NCBI GenBank assembly: GCA_016748015.1
Contig: JAAOMT010000617.1
Coordinates: 969,432-1,033,431, forward strand
Direction: 5' to 3'
From: Geosiphon pyriformis
Taxonomy: Eukaryota > Glomeromycota > Glomeromycetes > Archaeosporales > Geosiphonaceae
DNA length: 64,000 nt
Under the pieces are notes generated by a model. That model was given only the letters and a program-made list of their open reading frames with translations. It was not told where the DNA came from and ran no database searches. How positions within the stretch are numbered: the stretch's first letter is position 1; each line of letters starts with the position of its first letter. Shown piece after piece: positions 9,776 to 20,034 of the stretch. Made by a program: the position numbers and the translations under genes.

Positions 9776-11150
9776 GATCTCATAGAATTTTATCTAATTG
9801 GATTAGTATTCATTGTATTTTCAGTTGTGGAATATTATTGGTGGATAATAATACTATATGGTAATATGGTTTCAGTCGATCACTATGTGCTGTTTTGGTT
9901 AAGATTTTATTGTCTCATCTTAATTTATAAACTCTATTTCCAAGAATTTTTTCTATGTGAAATGGTTTGTCCTATTTGGGATCAAATTTTTTACTCCATT
10001 GTTTTTCTACTTTGGTATGATATAAAAATACTTTGTCTCCAATCTTAAATTCGACTGGTTTGTCTGGTAGTTGGTTATTATGTCTTTTTTTTTGTTTTTT
10101 TTGTAACTTTTGGATGTTATCAGCTGCTTTTTGTCATTTGTTTTCTAGTGTTTCTATTAAATCATATGTTTTTTTCAACAATATTTCTTGGAAATTTTTT
10201 TTTGTTATTGGTTTTGTTGAATATGCGTTAACTTTTATTTTAACTGGTAGTATTGCTGTTCTACAATATACTAATTTAAATAGTGTTGCTTGTGTAGTGT
10301 CTTGTTTTATTGTCCAATAAGCAAATAATACTAATAGTATAAACAAATCTTATTTGTCTTGATTTTTTTGGCTGATTTTGGCAATTGTTTTACACAATGT
10401 TCTATTGAATCTTTTAACTAAGTCATTGGTTTGTGGATAATATGGTAATAATAATGGTCTTTTGATTTCAAATCTTTGACTTAATTTTGCTAATGTTCTA
10501 TTCACAAAGTAAGTTTTTTGGTTGGATAGTAATTCTTTTAACAAATCAAACCTTGATGAATGAATTTGGCAATAAATTCTGCATCTGTTCTTTGAATTGC
10601 TTTTGCTTCTGGCCATTTTGTGAGATAGTTCATAGCTACTGTAATGTATCTGTTATCTCTGCTGATGATTATTAGTGATCCAACTAAATCAATTCTAATT
10701 CAATCAAATGGTTGCCTTACTTTGATTGGTCTCAATAGTTCATTGGGTCTTGTTTTTTCTCTTCTCTGACAAGCATCACAATTTTGAACATATTAGATAA
10801 TGTTTGGATATATAGATGGCCAGTAATATCTTTTTTTGGTTCTTTCTATTGTTGCTTCTTTATAAAAATGTCCTGCTGTTGGGTCTGAATGTATATTGAA
10901 TAATATTGTCTCTTTCTCTGATTCTGTAATTACTCTGGTTAGTTGATTTGGATTCTTTCTGTTTTTTTGATAAAGTATATTTTGGTGAGTAATAAAATAT
11001 TTATATTGTTGTTTGATATAGCTTTGTTTTTTTGGAGATAATTTCTTCTTAAACTGCTGGGTATTAATATAGTGTTGAAATTGTTGATATTTTTGTATAT
11101 TTATTTTTTTTTATATTTTTGGGTTAAAATGTTCTTAGATTTGTCTTATT
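9776..11150 (-). pseudogene. G2 copy 1 integrase
   Basis: The minus strand encodes the zinc-domain end CDACQRREKTRP near 10760, core pieces (DLVGS, YLTKWPEAKAI, FVNRTLAKLSQRF) and YYPQTNDLVKRFNRT (about 10400-10450), where members have Glu in the place of Lys. Downstream FILLVLFAYWTIKQDTTQAT and a GPY/F-like KFDPK.DKPFHIEKILGN follow. Stops and frameshifts interrupt it many times. It aligns along its length with the better kept copy at 44825-46160. Confidence 0.8.
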
Positions 11151-11199
11151 CACAACAAACCATTGGCATTTTCGTTTTCTTTTCTCTTTTTGTAATATA

Positions 11200-12545
11200 C
11201 TGTATAATTAAATAGTGAAAGTTTTATTTTCTATCTAGCATGGCAATTATTTCTAAATTTTTGCTTTTGGATTGAAGTCAATTCTTTATAATCAGTATAT
11301 ACATCAAACTTTTAACTCAAGTATTCTTTCTATTTTATAATTGTCCAGTAAATGGCTAAGTGTTTTAATGCTGAAGTTCCATAGTTCTTTTCAGTTGGAC
11401 TTAAGTTTCTGCTAGCATAAGCTATTGGATGTTCTTATCTATCCAGTTTTTTTTGAGATAGTACAGCTCTTAATACTTAACCAGATACATCAGTGGTAAT
11501 AATAAATGGTTTGTTGTAATTTGGATAAATTAATACTGGAATTTGAATAAGTTTTCTTCTCAGTGTGTCAAAAGCTTTTTGTTAAGTTTCAGTCTATTCA
11601 TATTTGGTGTTTTTTATTTGGAGTTGGTGTAATGGTTGAGCTATTTTGAAAAAGTCTTTGATGAAATAGCAGTAATATTCAGCAAATCTCAAGAATGTTC
11701 TTAATTCTGTGAGATTATTTGGTACTGAAAAGTTCTTAATAATCTCAATCTTATCTGGATCTGTTTTAATATTGTTTTTGCTTACAACATATCCCAAAAA
11801 TTTTAATTCCGTTTTGCCAAAGAAGCATTTGGTGGTATTCAACTTTAATCTGGCTCTTCTTAGTCTTCCAAATACTTGTTAGAGATAGTGTAAATGATCA
11901 TTAAATGTTTTGGAAAACACATTGGTATTATCTAAGTAAACAACTACTGATTTCTACAGTAGTCCAGTATAGACAATTTCCATGAGCTATTGAAATATGG
12001 CTGGTGCATTCATTAAGTCAAAAGACATAATTTCAAATTTGAAATTTCTTTTTCATGTTGTAAAAGCTGTTTTCTCCTTATCTTTTGGTTTCATGGCTAC
12101 TTGCTAGTAATTACTGTCTAAGTCTAAAGTTGAGAACCATTTCTTTCCTTTAAAAGTGTCAAAAAGTTTTTGGATTTTTGGAGTCAGGTAGCTATCTCTT
12201 TTTGTTACTTCATTCAGTTTCCAATAATCCACATAAAAGCAGATTTTCCTATTTTTCTTACAGATTAGTACTATAGATGACAATCATGAACTCATTAATG
12301 GTTGGATTAACCCATTGTCTAATATCCAGTTAATTTCTTGTCAGATGATTTCATGGCTTGCTAGTAGTATTTAGTATGTTCTTTGTTTAATTGGCATTGT
12401 ATCTCCAGTTTTGATCTGATGTTGAATAATATCAGTTCTGCCAAATTTGTTCTTGCTGGCAAAAATGTCATTAAAGTTGTTTAGTAACATCATAAACTGC
12501 ATATGTTGTAATGGATCTAAATTTTCTAAGTTTATCTGTTTCAAT
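11200..12545 (-). pseudogene. G2 copy 1 reverse transcriptase and RNase H
   Basis: The minus strand carries FDTFKGKKWFSTLDLDSNY (RT palm), PFGLMNAP-like SFDLMNAPAIFQ, and VVVYLDNTNVFSKTF near 11930. In the last, the YLDD box is YLDN, so the second catalytic Asp is lost. Residues KCFFGKTELKFLGYVVSK (11842 downward) and the connection follow. RNase H has FIITTDVSG, SALKHLAIYW (Glu to Lys) and VYTDYKELTSI. Several stops interrupt one main frame. Confidence 0.82.
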
Positions 12546-12574
12546 TGTTCTGGTTAGAGCAAATAACATTCTTC

Positions 12575-13609
12575 TTATTTATATATTATTTGTGATGTGA
12601 TATCTACATATTCACACAGTTGTGGAAAGTCAGGAATGAGGTTTGGTGATTGTTTTTCAACTTCAGTGCTTAAATATTCTATAGTAGTTCTTTTTGGTAT
12701 CTCAAAAACATCTTTTGTTGTATTGTAGATAAGAATTTTAATATGTTTCAGGCTTTTGACTGGTATGTAAAGATTGGTAAGTCCAATCTTTTCTGATTTA
12801 CACATAGTAGTTTCTGCTTTAAAAATCTGAGCTTGATTCTTTACTCTTCTTTCTATAGCTAACATGTACTGGTTATATGATGAAATGGAAATTAATTGAC
12901 AGGTGAAAATAATTTCTTCCTTGTCAATAAATTTTTTTTTTGTCATATTAACTGATACATCTATTCTATTTATAGATTCAAATCCATTAATCTCTCTTGC
13001 TGTTATTCCTAATTCTTCTCTTTTTTTTACTGACACTAATTGAGCTATTTTAACCAGAGGCAAAAATATTGTCTGTGCTATCTTTTTATTTGGCTCTATG
13101 ATATAGGTTTTTTCTGAGTCATTTTGTAGCATTGCAATAATATTTTCTATATATTCTGTATCAATTATTTCTCTTCTGATATTGATTTTTTTTTTTGCTA
13201 AACTACTCCTAGATGCTAATTGAACCATTGTTGTTGCTGAGATTTCTAGTGCTATTTTGAAATCAATATAGGTGTACAAATGTGGTTTTAATTTTATGAC
13301 TTCTTTTCTTGAATATCTTAGATCAAATCCTGCATCAGTATCATGTGTGCATTTGGGCATAATACCTTCATTATTATTGTTGAACCATTTAAGTTTCTGT
13401 TTCTTAGAAAGATCAGAAAGTGCAATATATTGTTTTGGGTTTGAATCAGAGTCTGAACTATTGTTATCTTTATTGCCATTTTGGACAGAGCTGGAATCAT
13501 TATTTTCATTGTCATTATTGTCAGAGTTTGAATTGGAATTGAACTGTGATTCCAATTCTATTTTGCAGCTGCTGATTGGTTCTTCTTTCTCTGAAATCAT
13601 GTAGATCAT
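12575..13609 (-). CDS. dUTPase domain of G2 Pol (intact 344-codon frame)
   Basis: Trimeric dUTPases hydrolyse dUTP to dUMP and PPi. All five motifs can be recognised in order: DAGFDLR (residues 92-98), SRSSLAKKKINI (133-144), IIDTEYIENIIAMLQN (148-163, with the Asp and Tyr of the uridine pocket kept), PNKKIAQTIF (173-182), and REINGFESIN (205-214) for the Gly-rich arm. An Asn/Ser/Asp-rich linker (24-58) precedes the domain. About 120 residues follow, ending CEYVDITSQIIYK just before RT. Loss of Gly residues in motifs 3 and 5 makes activity doubtful. The frame begins at ATG 13609, but it is probably an internal part of a Pol polyprotein. A homologous segment is at 42209-43306. Confidence 0.82.
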   Translation of the reverse strand: MIYMISEKEEPISSCKIELESQFNSNSNSDNNDNENNDSSSVQNGNKDNNSSDSDSNPKQYIALSDLSKKQKLKWFNNNNEGIMPKCTHDTDAGFDLRYSRKEVIKLKPHLYTYIDFKIALEISATTMVQLASRSSLAKKKINIRREIIDTEYIENIIAMLQNDSEKTYIIEPNKKIAQTIFLPLVKIAQLVSVKKREELGITAREINGFESINRIDVSVNMTKKKFIDKEEIIFTCQLISISSYNQYMLAIERRVKNQAQIFKAETTMCKSEKIGLTNLYIPVKSLKHIKILIYNTTKDVFEIPKRTTIEYLSTEVEKQSPNLIPDFPQLCEYVDITSQIIYK

Positions 13610-14280
13610 GCGTGGTGGTGGATTGTAAATGAGATCACATTTATTACAATATTGGAAGTCACATAAAATTAAACAGTAATCATATAGTCAAGTATTGATT
13701 TCTTTCAAGCATTGTTTTTGCTTTTTTTTTGTAAATGCTAATTCTTGGTAGTGTTTGTGGAATTGTTTTGGGTCTATAGAATCTAAGACAATATCTGAAT
13801 TTGGGTCCCAATTGAGTTCTATGGGTTCTGATGGGTTGTTTTTAATCACCCTTATTTCTTTTGGTGACACTTCTTTGATCTTGGTGAGTGCCATGTACCA
13901 TATTTTGTTATTATCATGTGGACAATTGTCTAGCTATTTGACTGTTCTCCTTCAGACAGCTTCTATAGGAGTCTTTTTTCTCACTCAATTACTGATTAGA
14001 ATCATGTATTGGCATAATTCATTACAAGTTCCTTCTCATCCAGGAATGTTATTCCATATTTCTTCATCCAACAAAGTCTTTTCACATGCAAAGCATGGTT
14101 CATTATTCCATTTTTTTTGTTTTTTTGGTTAACCAAACCATTTAATAATACAAAGATAACAATAGAATTTTGTTGCTGTTGGGTATTTTTTATTATCACT
14201 ATAGCATGCACCTATTAATAACAATTTTTTATTACAATCAATGCATTTCAGTTTCAATTAGCAATAATTAGACAGTTGTG
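13610..14280 (-). pseudogene. Cys-rich segment upstream of dUTPase, G2 copy 1
   Basis: The minus strand reads LKCIDC..KLLL, CYHSCI-like pieces, then ALTKIKEVSPKEIRVIKNN, EPIELNWDPNSDIV and ELAFTKKKQKQCLKEINT (13688-13894). The same series in the plus copy (41600-42190) shows several Cys pairs (CINCGKK, GTCCGNN, FYCHSC), suggesting structural zinc binding. I know no named family for it. Frameshifts and stops interrupt this copy. Confidence 0.6.
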
Positions 14281-14649
14281 ATATGATATAAATATATAAT
14301 ATATAAGTTGTAATGATTGCTAGTGCTGGCTCTTTTTTTTCTTTCCCTTTTGAAGTTCTTTTCACTTTCAAATTGGTGTCAGCTCATTCTGATTGTTACT
14401 AGTCCACAATAGTTAATTATTATTTCAGATAAGTTTTTCTTTTTGCTTTCTCTTTCTTTTATTGTCTTATAAAGATATGAGTAATAGTTTATTGTATTTG
14501 TCATTGGCCCATGAAACTTGGTAGACTTTTCAGATAGATTTTTTTTTTCAAGCTTGATTAGTGGTGCTAGAGTATAAGTGGTCTTGAAATAATCACATAT
14601 GACAGGTACATATGTGTGTTGTCTATTTTGACTGAGTTGGAGCTTTTGT

Positions 14650-15120
14650 GTAATTTAATTAAACACTGCATTGGTTTTGGACAACCAGTCATTGCTGACA
14701 AATACTTGGTATTAAGTGGCTTTTATTACTAAGACTTTAATGAGAATGATGATGTCATTAATTTCAAATGAAAAGTCATTAATTTTGCCTATAGAAGTTT
14801 TGGTTGCTCTATCAGCTGTAATAATTCTGGTGCTGGCTGTGCAATTAACTTGGTGACCTAATTGGTTCATGAGTTGTTATGTGATGATGCTGTCTGCTGA
14901 TTCACTATCAAAAATCAGTTTGATAGATTGACCATCAACTTTGGTATTTGTATACATTGTGGTGATGGGTTTCATATCAAGGATAGTTTTACTAAAAAGA
15001 AATACTTTGGTTGGTTTTTCGATCTCAAAGGGAAAAATTGTTGCTAATAATTTGTTATTGGTAATAGTTGCTGGTGGAATGTTGTTGGTACTTGGTTTTG
15101 GGTTGATTTACAAATTGTTG
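14650..15120 (-). pseudogene. G2 copy 1 aspartic protease remnant
   Basis: The minus strand encodes KLIFDSESADSIIT (about 14880-14925), which matches the (L/I)xDxGSxxS active-site loop of retroviral-type proteases with Gly changed to Glu. QYQVFVSNDWLSKTNAVF follows near 14690. It sits between the CCHC knuckle and the Cys-rich/dUTPase segment. The frame has stops. Confidence 0.7.
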
Positions 15121-17149
15121 GATGAGATTTCTTCTGGGATAGCCAGGAGACTTAAATAGTTCTGAGAACTTGAGTTTTGAGTGTACCTAGATCCCAAATT
15201 TCTTAGACATAATCCTGAGGGTTGTTGGAATGTGTTAAGGATTAGTTAATGAATAATTATCACCAATTTTTAGTTTTGTTGGATGGTTCTCAGCCTTTAA
15301 TTTCTATTGGGCACAGTCATTTGTGATGGTGCTTGAATGAGTTAAGGTTAATAAATTAATTGTGGCTGCAGTAGTTGATATATTATGAGTATTGCTAGTT
15401 GATATATTGAAGATACATATATTGGTTATTGCATTATTTGGGTGTAATTAAGTTAATACTAATCTTGATTTGGGTAATAACTCGGGGTTTGAAACCTGCA
15501 ATTAAGGTTTTGGTATTGATTTTCTGATCATGAATTATTGCTATAAACTTAGCAGTTAGCTCTAATATAACTTTGTTTACCACAATTGTAGCAAACATAC
15601 ATCTCTGATTGCCAAAATTGATTGGTCACTAATAATAGTTGTGCCTAATTTTGGAAATGATTTGAGTTTCCTGAATTATTGCATTGTTGTAGAGGTTGAT
15701 AAATGACTTAATTGTTAGCTAAATATTTCACTAATTTCTAATTGATTGAATCACTGAACTGCTTCAATTTGGAATTCAGGTCAGATGATCTATTTATTAC
15801 TAGATTCATGGCTTGGGTGTGGTTGATTTCTAATTCAGCTGCTTCAAAATTTTGGATGTAAATAACTGCTGCTTGAAGATCTGCTGAGTGTAATAGACAT
15901 ATGCATTAAAAAATGCTACTGTGCAAATCTTTAATGAATTGATTTAAAATTTGTGGCACTGTAAAATAATTAGCTTGTATTGTCTAGATTTGGTGCACAT
16001 TCTTGTGAAAGCATCCTAGGTAAGTAGTAGTTGCTTCAGTTTTTCCTTGCTTAATGGTAGTAAAAATATTGGTTAGATAATTAATACTATTATTGTTGCT
16101 AAAATATTGTAGAAACTCAAGCTTGAATGCATTAAAATCTTGAGGTTTGTTGGCCAAGCTTTGATACCACAAGTCAGCAGTATTTTAAAAAAAGTATGGG
16201 ATAGTTTAGAGTGCTCTAGTGTCGTTCTATCTATTGGCTGCAATGGCTTTTTTAATATTGTTTAACCATACTTGTGTATTATCTTCTTTGCCAGTAAATT
16301 TTTCAATTTTGGTGATTGGTACATAGGTCATTGGTTGTTATTGTAATAGTTGTTGAAGTGGTTGTTGTGGTTGTTGTTAAGGTAATACTTGCAGCTATTG
16401 AATTGGTTCAACAATCAGTTCAATTAGTGACTGATTAATCATGATTACTGAAGGTAAGTGTTGCTGATTAATAATGTTGAGGTTTAGATTGTTCTGATTT
16501 TCTTGAGTTTAAATATTCAGGATTTGATTTTCTGGGTTTTTTAGAATTGGGTTTTGGTAATTAAATTCCTGATCCTTGGTTTCTTCCTCTTCTGATTTTG
16601 TCACTTCCCAAGGACTTGCAGTTCCAAAATCTGGTTGAAGTGGTAGTAATTGAAATCCTGATGATATTGGTGATTATGATTTAAATTCTTCAAAATAATT
16701 GCTGTAGGTTTCTAATAATTCTGTTTTCTTTTGTTTACTTTGAAATAGGAGTTAAACTAATAATGGTTTTGTATTTGAGGTGGATATGCTTGGTGATAAA
16801 ATATTGATGGCACTTCTGGATGTATAGTGGTATGATAGATTGGTTGGAAATTCTATTCTTGTTTTCTTTTAAGTAAATGGTTGTATTCTTTGAGGTGTTA
16901 TTGCTAGTGTTTGTAGTTTTCTTTTGTCTTTGTTTGTGTAAGTAATTGGATATCTTTGTTGAGTGTAATGTTTAATTTCTTTATTAATTTCAGTGAGGAT
17001 TGCTGGGAAATTATAATTTGCTGGTAGACTGGTATTTTAAATTAATTCATTGTAAAAATTTTCTCTTGTGAAGTCGGTTTCTACTGGTACTCTTAGCAAA
17101 TATGAGATTCTTTTGTTAACATAAAAATTGAATGCTGATTCTGCTAATA

Positions 17150-17178
17150 CAGGGGGGTATAAAAAGTATTGGATACTT
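17150..17178 (+). repeat. left terminal inverted repeat of the Tc1/mariner
   Basis: It starts CAGGGGGGTATAAAAAGTAT at 17150. The reverse complement of 18474-18502 starts CAGAGAGGTATAAAAAGTAT. The two arms differ at two positions in the first six bases or so and at one later position. Confidence 0.9.
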
Positions 17179-17247
17179 TTATAATATGTTATATAAAAGA
17201 ACTAACTTATGAATTGTTAATTTTTTATTATTATATTAAAATACATA

Positions 17248-18285
17248 TTAGTATTTTGTTTGACTCTTATTTGCTTTAAGAATAGCTTGAACTTGACATG
17301 ACATAGACTTGATCAAATTATGATAGTAATTTACAGGTATTGCATCTTATTCTTCTTTAATCTACTATTCCAATTGTATAATATTTGAGAGTTGTAAATT
17401 ACATTGACAAATTTTAACTTCAATATATGACCAAAGATTTTCTATTGGAGTAATATCAAGACTTTGTGTTGGCCAAAGAATTAATTCAACATTTAAAGAG
17501 GTAAGAAAAGAATGCATGACTTTTGATGTGTGAATTGGTACATTGTCTTCCTGAAAAAAAAACTTTTTTTTAGTTTTTTTTGCATGAAGTTTTACTGTAG
17601 AAATTGCATAATTAGCCAAGATTTTATGGTATATAACTCCAGTAATATGACCAACCAAAGGAACTAAAGGACCCAAACCAACTCATAAAAAACATTCCCA
17701 AAACATGTGACCAAAGGTTTTTCTAACTGTGGCTATAATACAATCCTTATGAAACTCTTTGGAAGATTTATGTCATACACGTTCAAATCTTATAGTCCTA
17801 AATTATGTATATATAGATTCATTTGACCAAAACTCATTTAAAATCTTTTACTGTCCAATTTTCATAAGTACAAACCTATTGTAAATGTTTTTCTTTATTT
17901 AATTTGGAAATTAATGGCTTGAGATAAGAAATGCACAAGCAAAGTCTTTTTTGAGCTAATCCATTTCAAATAGTTTATATAGAAATAAATTTGTTGATAT
18001 CTTTAATAAAATTCAATCATATTTGAGAAAGAGTTTGGCAGCAGGTTTCTTTATTCTCCATTATTAAATATTTGAGTTGTTTACATACATGTTTGTCAAG
18101 AATTTGTGGTTGGCCTGTTCATTTTTTAGGAAGTTTTTTTAGCTCATATGACTTCTATACACATATTACAGAAAAATGTGAACATTTAATAGTCATAGAA
18201 ATCTTACTGTTTGTATGTCCTAACTTTATTGCTGAAATAATCTCTCCTTTTTGGTATTCAGAAAGTTTTTTTCCAAGACATATTT
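17248..18285 (-). pseudogene. Tc1-type transposase (DD34E)
   Basis: The N-terminal end has a helix-turn-helix-like stretch (LSEYQKGEIISAIKLGHTNS), followed by QPQILDKHVCKQL. The catalytic part retains FQEDNVPIHTSK (second Asp) and WPTQSLDITPIENLW (Glu). Exactly 34 residues separate that Asp from the Glu, the DD34E spacing of Tc1. The best open piece is 17365-17676. Many stops occur upstream and one near the C-terminus, before IKEE.DAIPVNYYHNLI. The family catalyses cut-and-paste transposition at TA. This copy cannot encode a full protein. Confidence 0.88.
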
Positions 18286-18473
18286 GATGTAATAAATTTT
18301 TTCATGACAAAAATGTTTGATATTTTATATATACACATATAATCTATTGTTGTGTTTTAAAAAGATACAATTTATGTTAATTTGTAAATTATAACTATAA
18401 GTAATTATAAAAAAAATTATGGCTTAAATTGGTAATAGTATTATTATATATAGTCTTTTTTATATATTATATT

Positions 18474-18502
18474 AAGTGTCCAATACTTTTTATACCTCTC
18501 TG
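18474..18502 (-). repeat. right terminal inverted repeat of the Tc1/mariner
   Basis: This is the partner arm of 17150-17178. It ends CCTCTCTG and is followed by the TA duplication at 18503-18504. Confidence 0.9.
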
Positions 18503-18640
18503 TAGATAATTTTTAATTAATCCCAAATGTTAACAGTAGTATTGGAATAAAGATTTGGCAAATTCTAGATGGTTTGTTCCTATTTTTTTTGGTTCTGCTA
18601 CTTTTTGATGGTTGTTAGTTGGTACTAGTTTTCTGTAAAA

Positions 18641-18662
18641 TTATACCTTACAGGGAGCACCA
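18641..18662 (-). promoter_or_regulatory. primer binding site of G2 copy 1
   Basis: Just inside the 5' LTR the minus strand reads TGGTGCTCCCTGTAAGG. It begins with the TGG that pairs with the CCA end of a tRNA. I cannot name the tRNA. The plus-strand copy has the decayed form TAGTGCTTTCTGTGAGG at 38544. Confidence 0.7.
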
Positions 18663-18664
18663 AA

Positions 18665-19519
18665 TATTACAAGTGATTATTTGGGGTCTCAAAGCAAATA
18701 ACAAACTTGTAACTTAGTGCTAATAGCTGATATGATTGTTATGATCTGAAGGTTTTGGTTGTTTGAAGGTTTTGGTTGTCTGAAGATTTAAGTTGAGTTC
18801 TTTGTATAATGGACAGAGATTTAATAGTTGTTTTCAGTAGCCTCCTAGAATTACAATTCTGTTAATTTTTTTCTTAGCTTGGTGGCTGGCAATCTTCTAG
18901 TAAGCAATTCATATTTCTTACATGTTTTACTCACTTGCAGGAGTTTTTTATCAGACAATCTTTGATGTCAATAACTTAGCACTTTAATCTTTAATTAATT
19001 AATCAAACAACAAAAAATAACAAAAATAAAAGAAAATAAAATAAAATAAAAGAAAGAAATAAGCCAAGATAATGAATGTTAGTATCCTGTTAATAGCCAT
19101 AATTAAGAGCTATTGTTTTAATGTGGTTAAGTATTAGTTACTATCAATATGAAGTATTAATAGTAGAGAATAAATTGAGATAACAAATAATTATTTATTG
19201 ATATTTGTAAACTAGAAAATTGCTTAAATGAAATCTAAACTGAAAGATCTGCTTTTTCTACTTCTAATACTACTGTTATATATACATAATTGAGATTTCT
19301 TAATTTCTTAATTCTTTACACCAGGAATTTTGGAATTCCTAAAATCTTGCAATTTCTTTGAAAGAAATTCTGAAATCCTGCAATTTCTTGTATAAGAATT
19401 CTGAAATTTTTGGAATTTTGTAATTTCTTTGAGAAAAATCCTAGAATTTCACATTTATTACATCCACTTTTGATTGGCTAATTTATATGCTAATATACTT
19501 CCTATATTCTATGAGTAAC
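18665..19519 (-). repeat. 5' LTR of G2 copy 1
   Basis: It begins TATTACAAGTGATTATTTGG and ends TTCTATGAGTAAC (plus strand), matching 8183-9044 across its length. AACAG follows directly at 19520-19524. Pairs of homologous stretches, such as the AATAACAAAAATAAAAG tract, sit at equal offsets in both LTRs. Confidence 0.92.
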
Positions 19520-19524
19520 AACAG
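19520..19524. repeat. target site duplication AACAG, right copy
   Basis: Matches 8178-8182 exactly, defining the G2 copy 1 insertion. Confidence 0.9.
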
Positions 19525-19950
19525 TAATTTAATAAATAGTATTATTATAAAACAACTTATAAACTAAATAAGTTATCAAATTAATTATGCTGTTAATACA
19601 TATATTATTTTAGCTAATAAAATCATAAAAATTTCAATTAATAAAATTTCAATTTTTTTTTAAAGTTAATAATATTATTGTATTTATTAAAGTTTTTATT
19701 ATAGAAGTTACTTAGTATTAAGTACTTATTAATAATAACTAATTGTTTAAAATTAATATTACTTTTAATTAAAACATATAAAAATTTTATTTAAGTTATA
19801 ATAAATATTATATATAAATATTAATAATTTATAGTTATTTTAAAACAATTATTATAATTAAAATATCTAATTAAATTAAAAAAAATCTTATAATTAAAAT
19901 TTATTAAGTTTTATAAATTAATAATTTTAAAAAAAAGTCAAAAAAAAACT
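19525..19950 (+). repeat. AT-rich dispersed repeat, matches 58890-59300
   Basis: The stretch from AGTATTATTATAAAACAAC through TTATTAAGTTTTATAAATTA aligns in the same orientation with about 58890-59275, sharing blocks such as TATTGTATTTATTAAAGTTT. At the second locus the preceding sequence aligns with 8128-8177 instead. That locus is therefore an empty version of the G2 copy 1 insertion site. Confidence 0.7.
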
Positions 19951-20034
19951 CTAAATTAATAATTTATTTATATATTATTTAACTAAAAAAACATATTTAT
20001 AAATAAATACTAGTATAAAACTTCAAAAAATCCA

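Larger units (their letters stand above)
17150..18502 (-). mobile_element. Tc1/mariner transposon inside G2 copy 1 gag
   Basis: The 1353-bp element is bounded by TA dinucleotides (17148-17149 and 18503-18504), the Tc1/mariner target duplication. Its 29-bp terminal inverted repeats, 17150-17178 and 18474-18502, share GTATAAAAAGTATTGGA and differ at a few positions. It carries a broken transposase on the minus strand. It interrupts gag of the G2 element, so it is younger than that insertion. Confidence 0.92.
15230..18600 (-). pseudogene. G2 copy 1 Gag, split by a Tc1/mariner insertion
   Basis: The N-terminal part (minus strand from about 18595: AEPKKIGTNHLEFAKSLF) is cut at about 18503 by the DNA transposon and resumes at about 17147 (ESAFNFYVNKRISYLL). 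The Gag core VWLNNIKKAIAANR and LWYQSLANKPQDFNAFKLEF (16172 downward) matches the retrotransposon Gag fold. The knuckle near 15552-15593 reads CYNCGKQSYIRANC, where the His of CCHC is Tyr. Gln-rich stretches lie before and after. Several Trp and Gln codons are stops. Confidence 0.8.
8183..19519 (-). mobile_element. full-length Ty3/gypsy element G2, copy 1
   Basis: Two related LTRs of about 860 bp (8183-9044 and 18665-19519) flank an internal region coding on the minus strand. Perfect AACAG duplications border both ends. Right to left the order is primer binding site, Gag with CCHC knuckle, protease, Cys-rich segment, dUTPase, RT, RNase H, integrase, polypurine tract. The element is 11.3 kb, of which 1.35 kb is a later Tc1/mariner insertion at 17150-18502. 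Its coding regions carry many stops and are inactive, except that the dUTPase frame remains open. Confidence 0.92.

Noticed and set aside
14941-15159. 72-codon plus-strand ORF
   Set aside because: It lies antisense to the G2 protease region and has no independent support.
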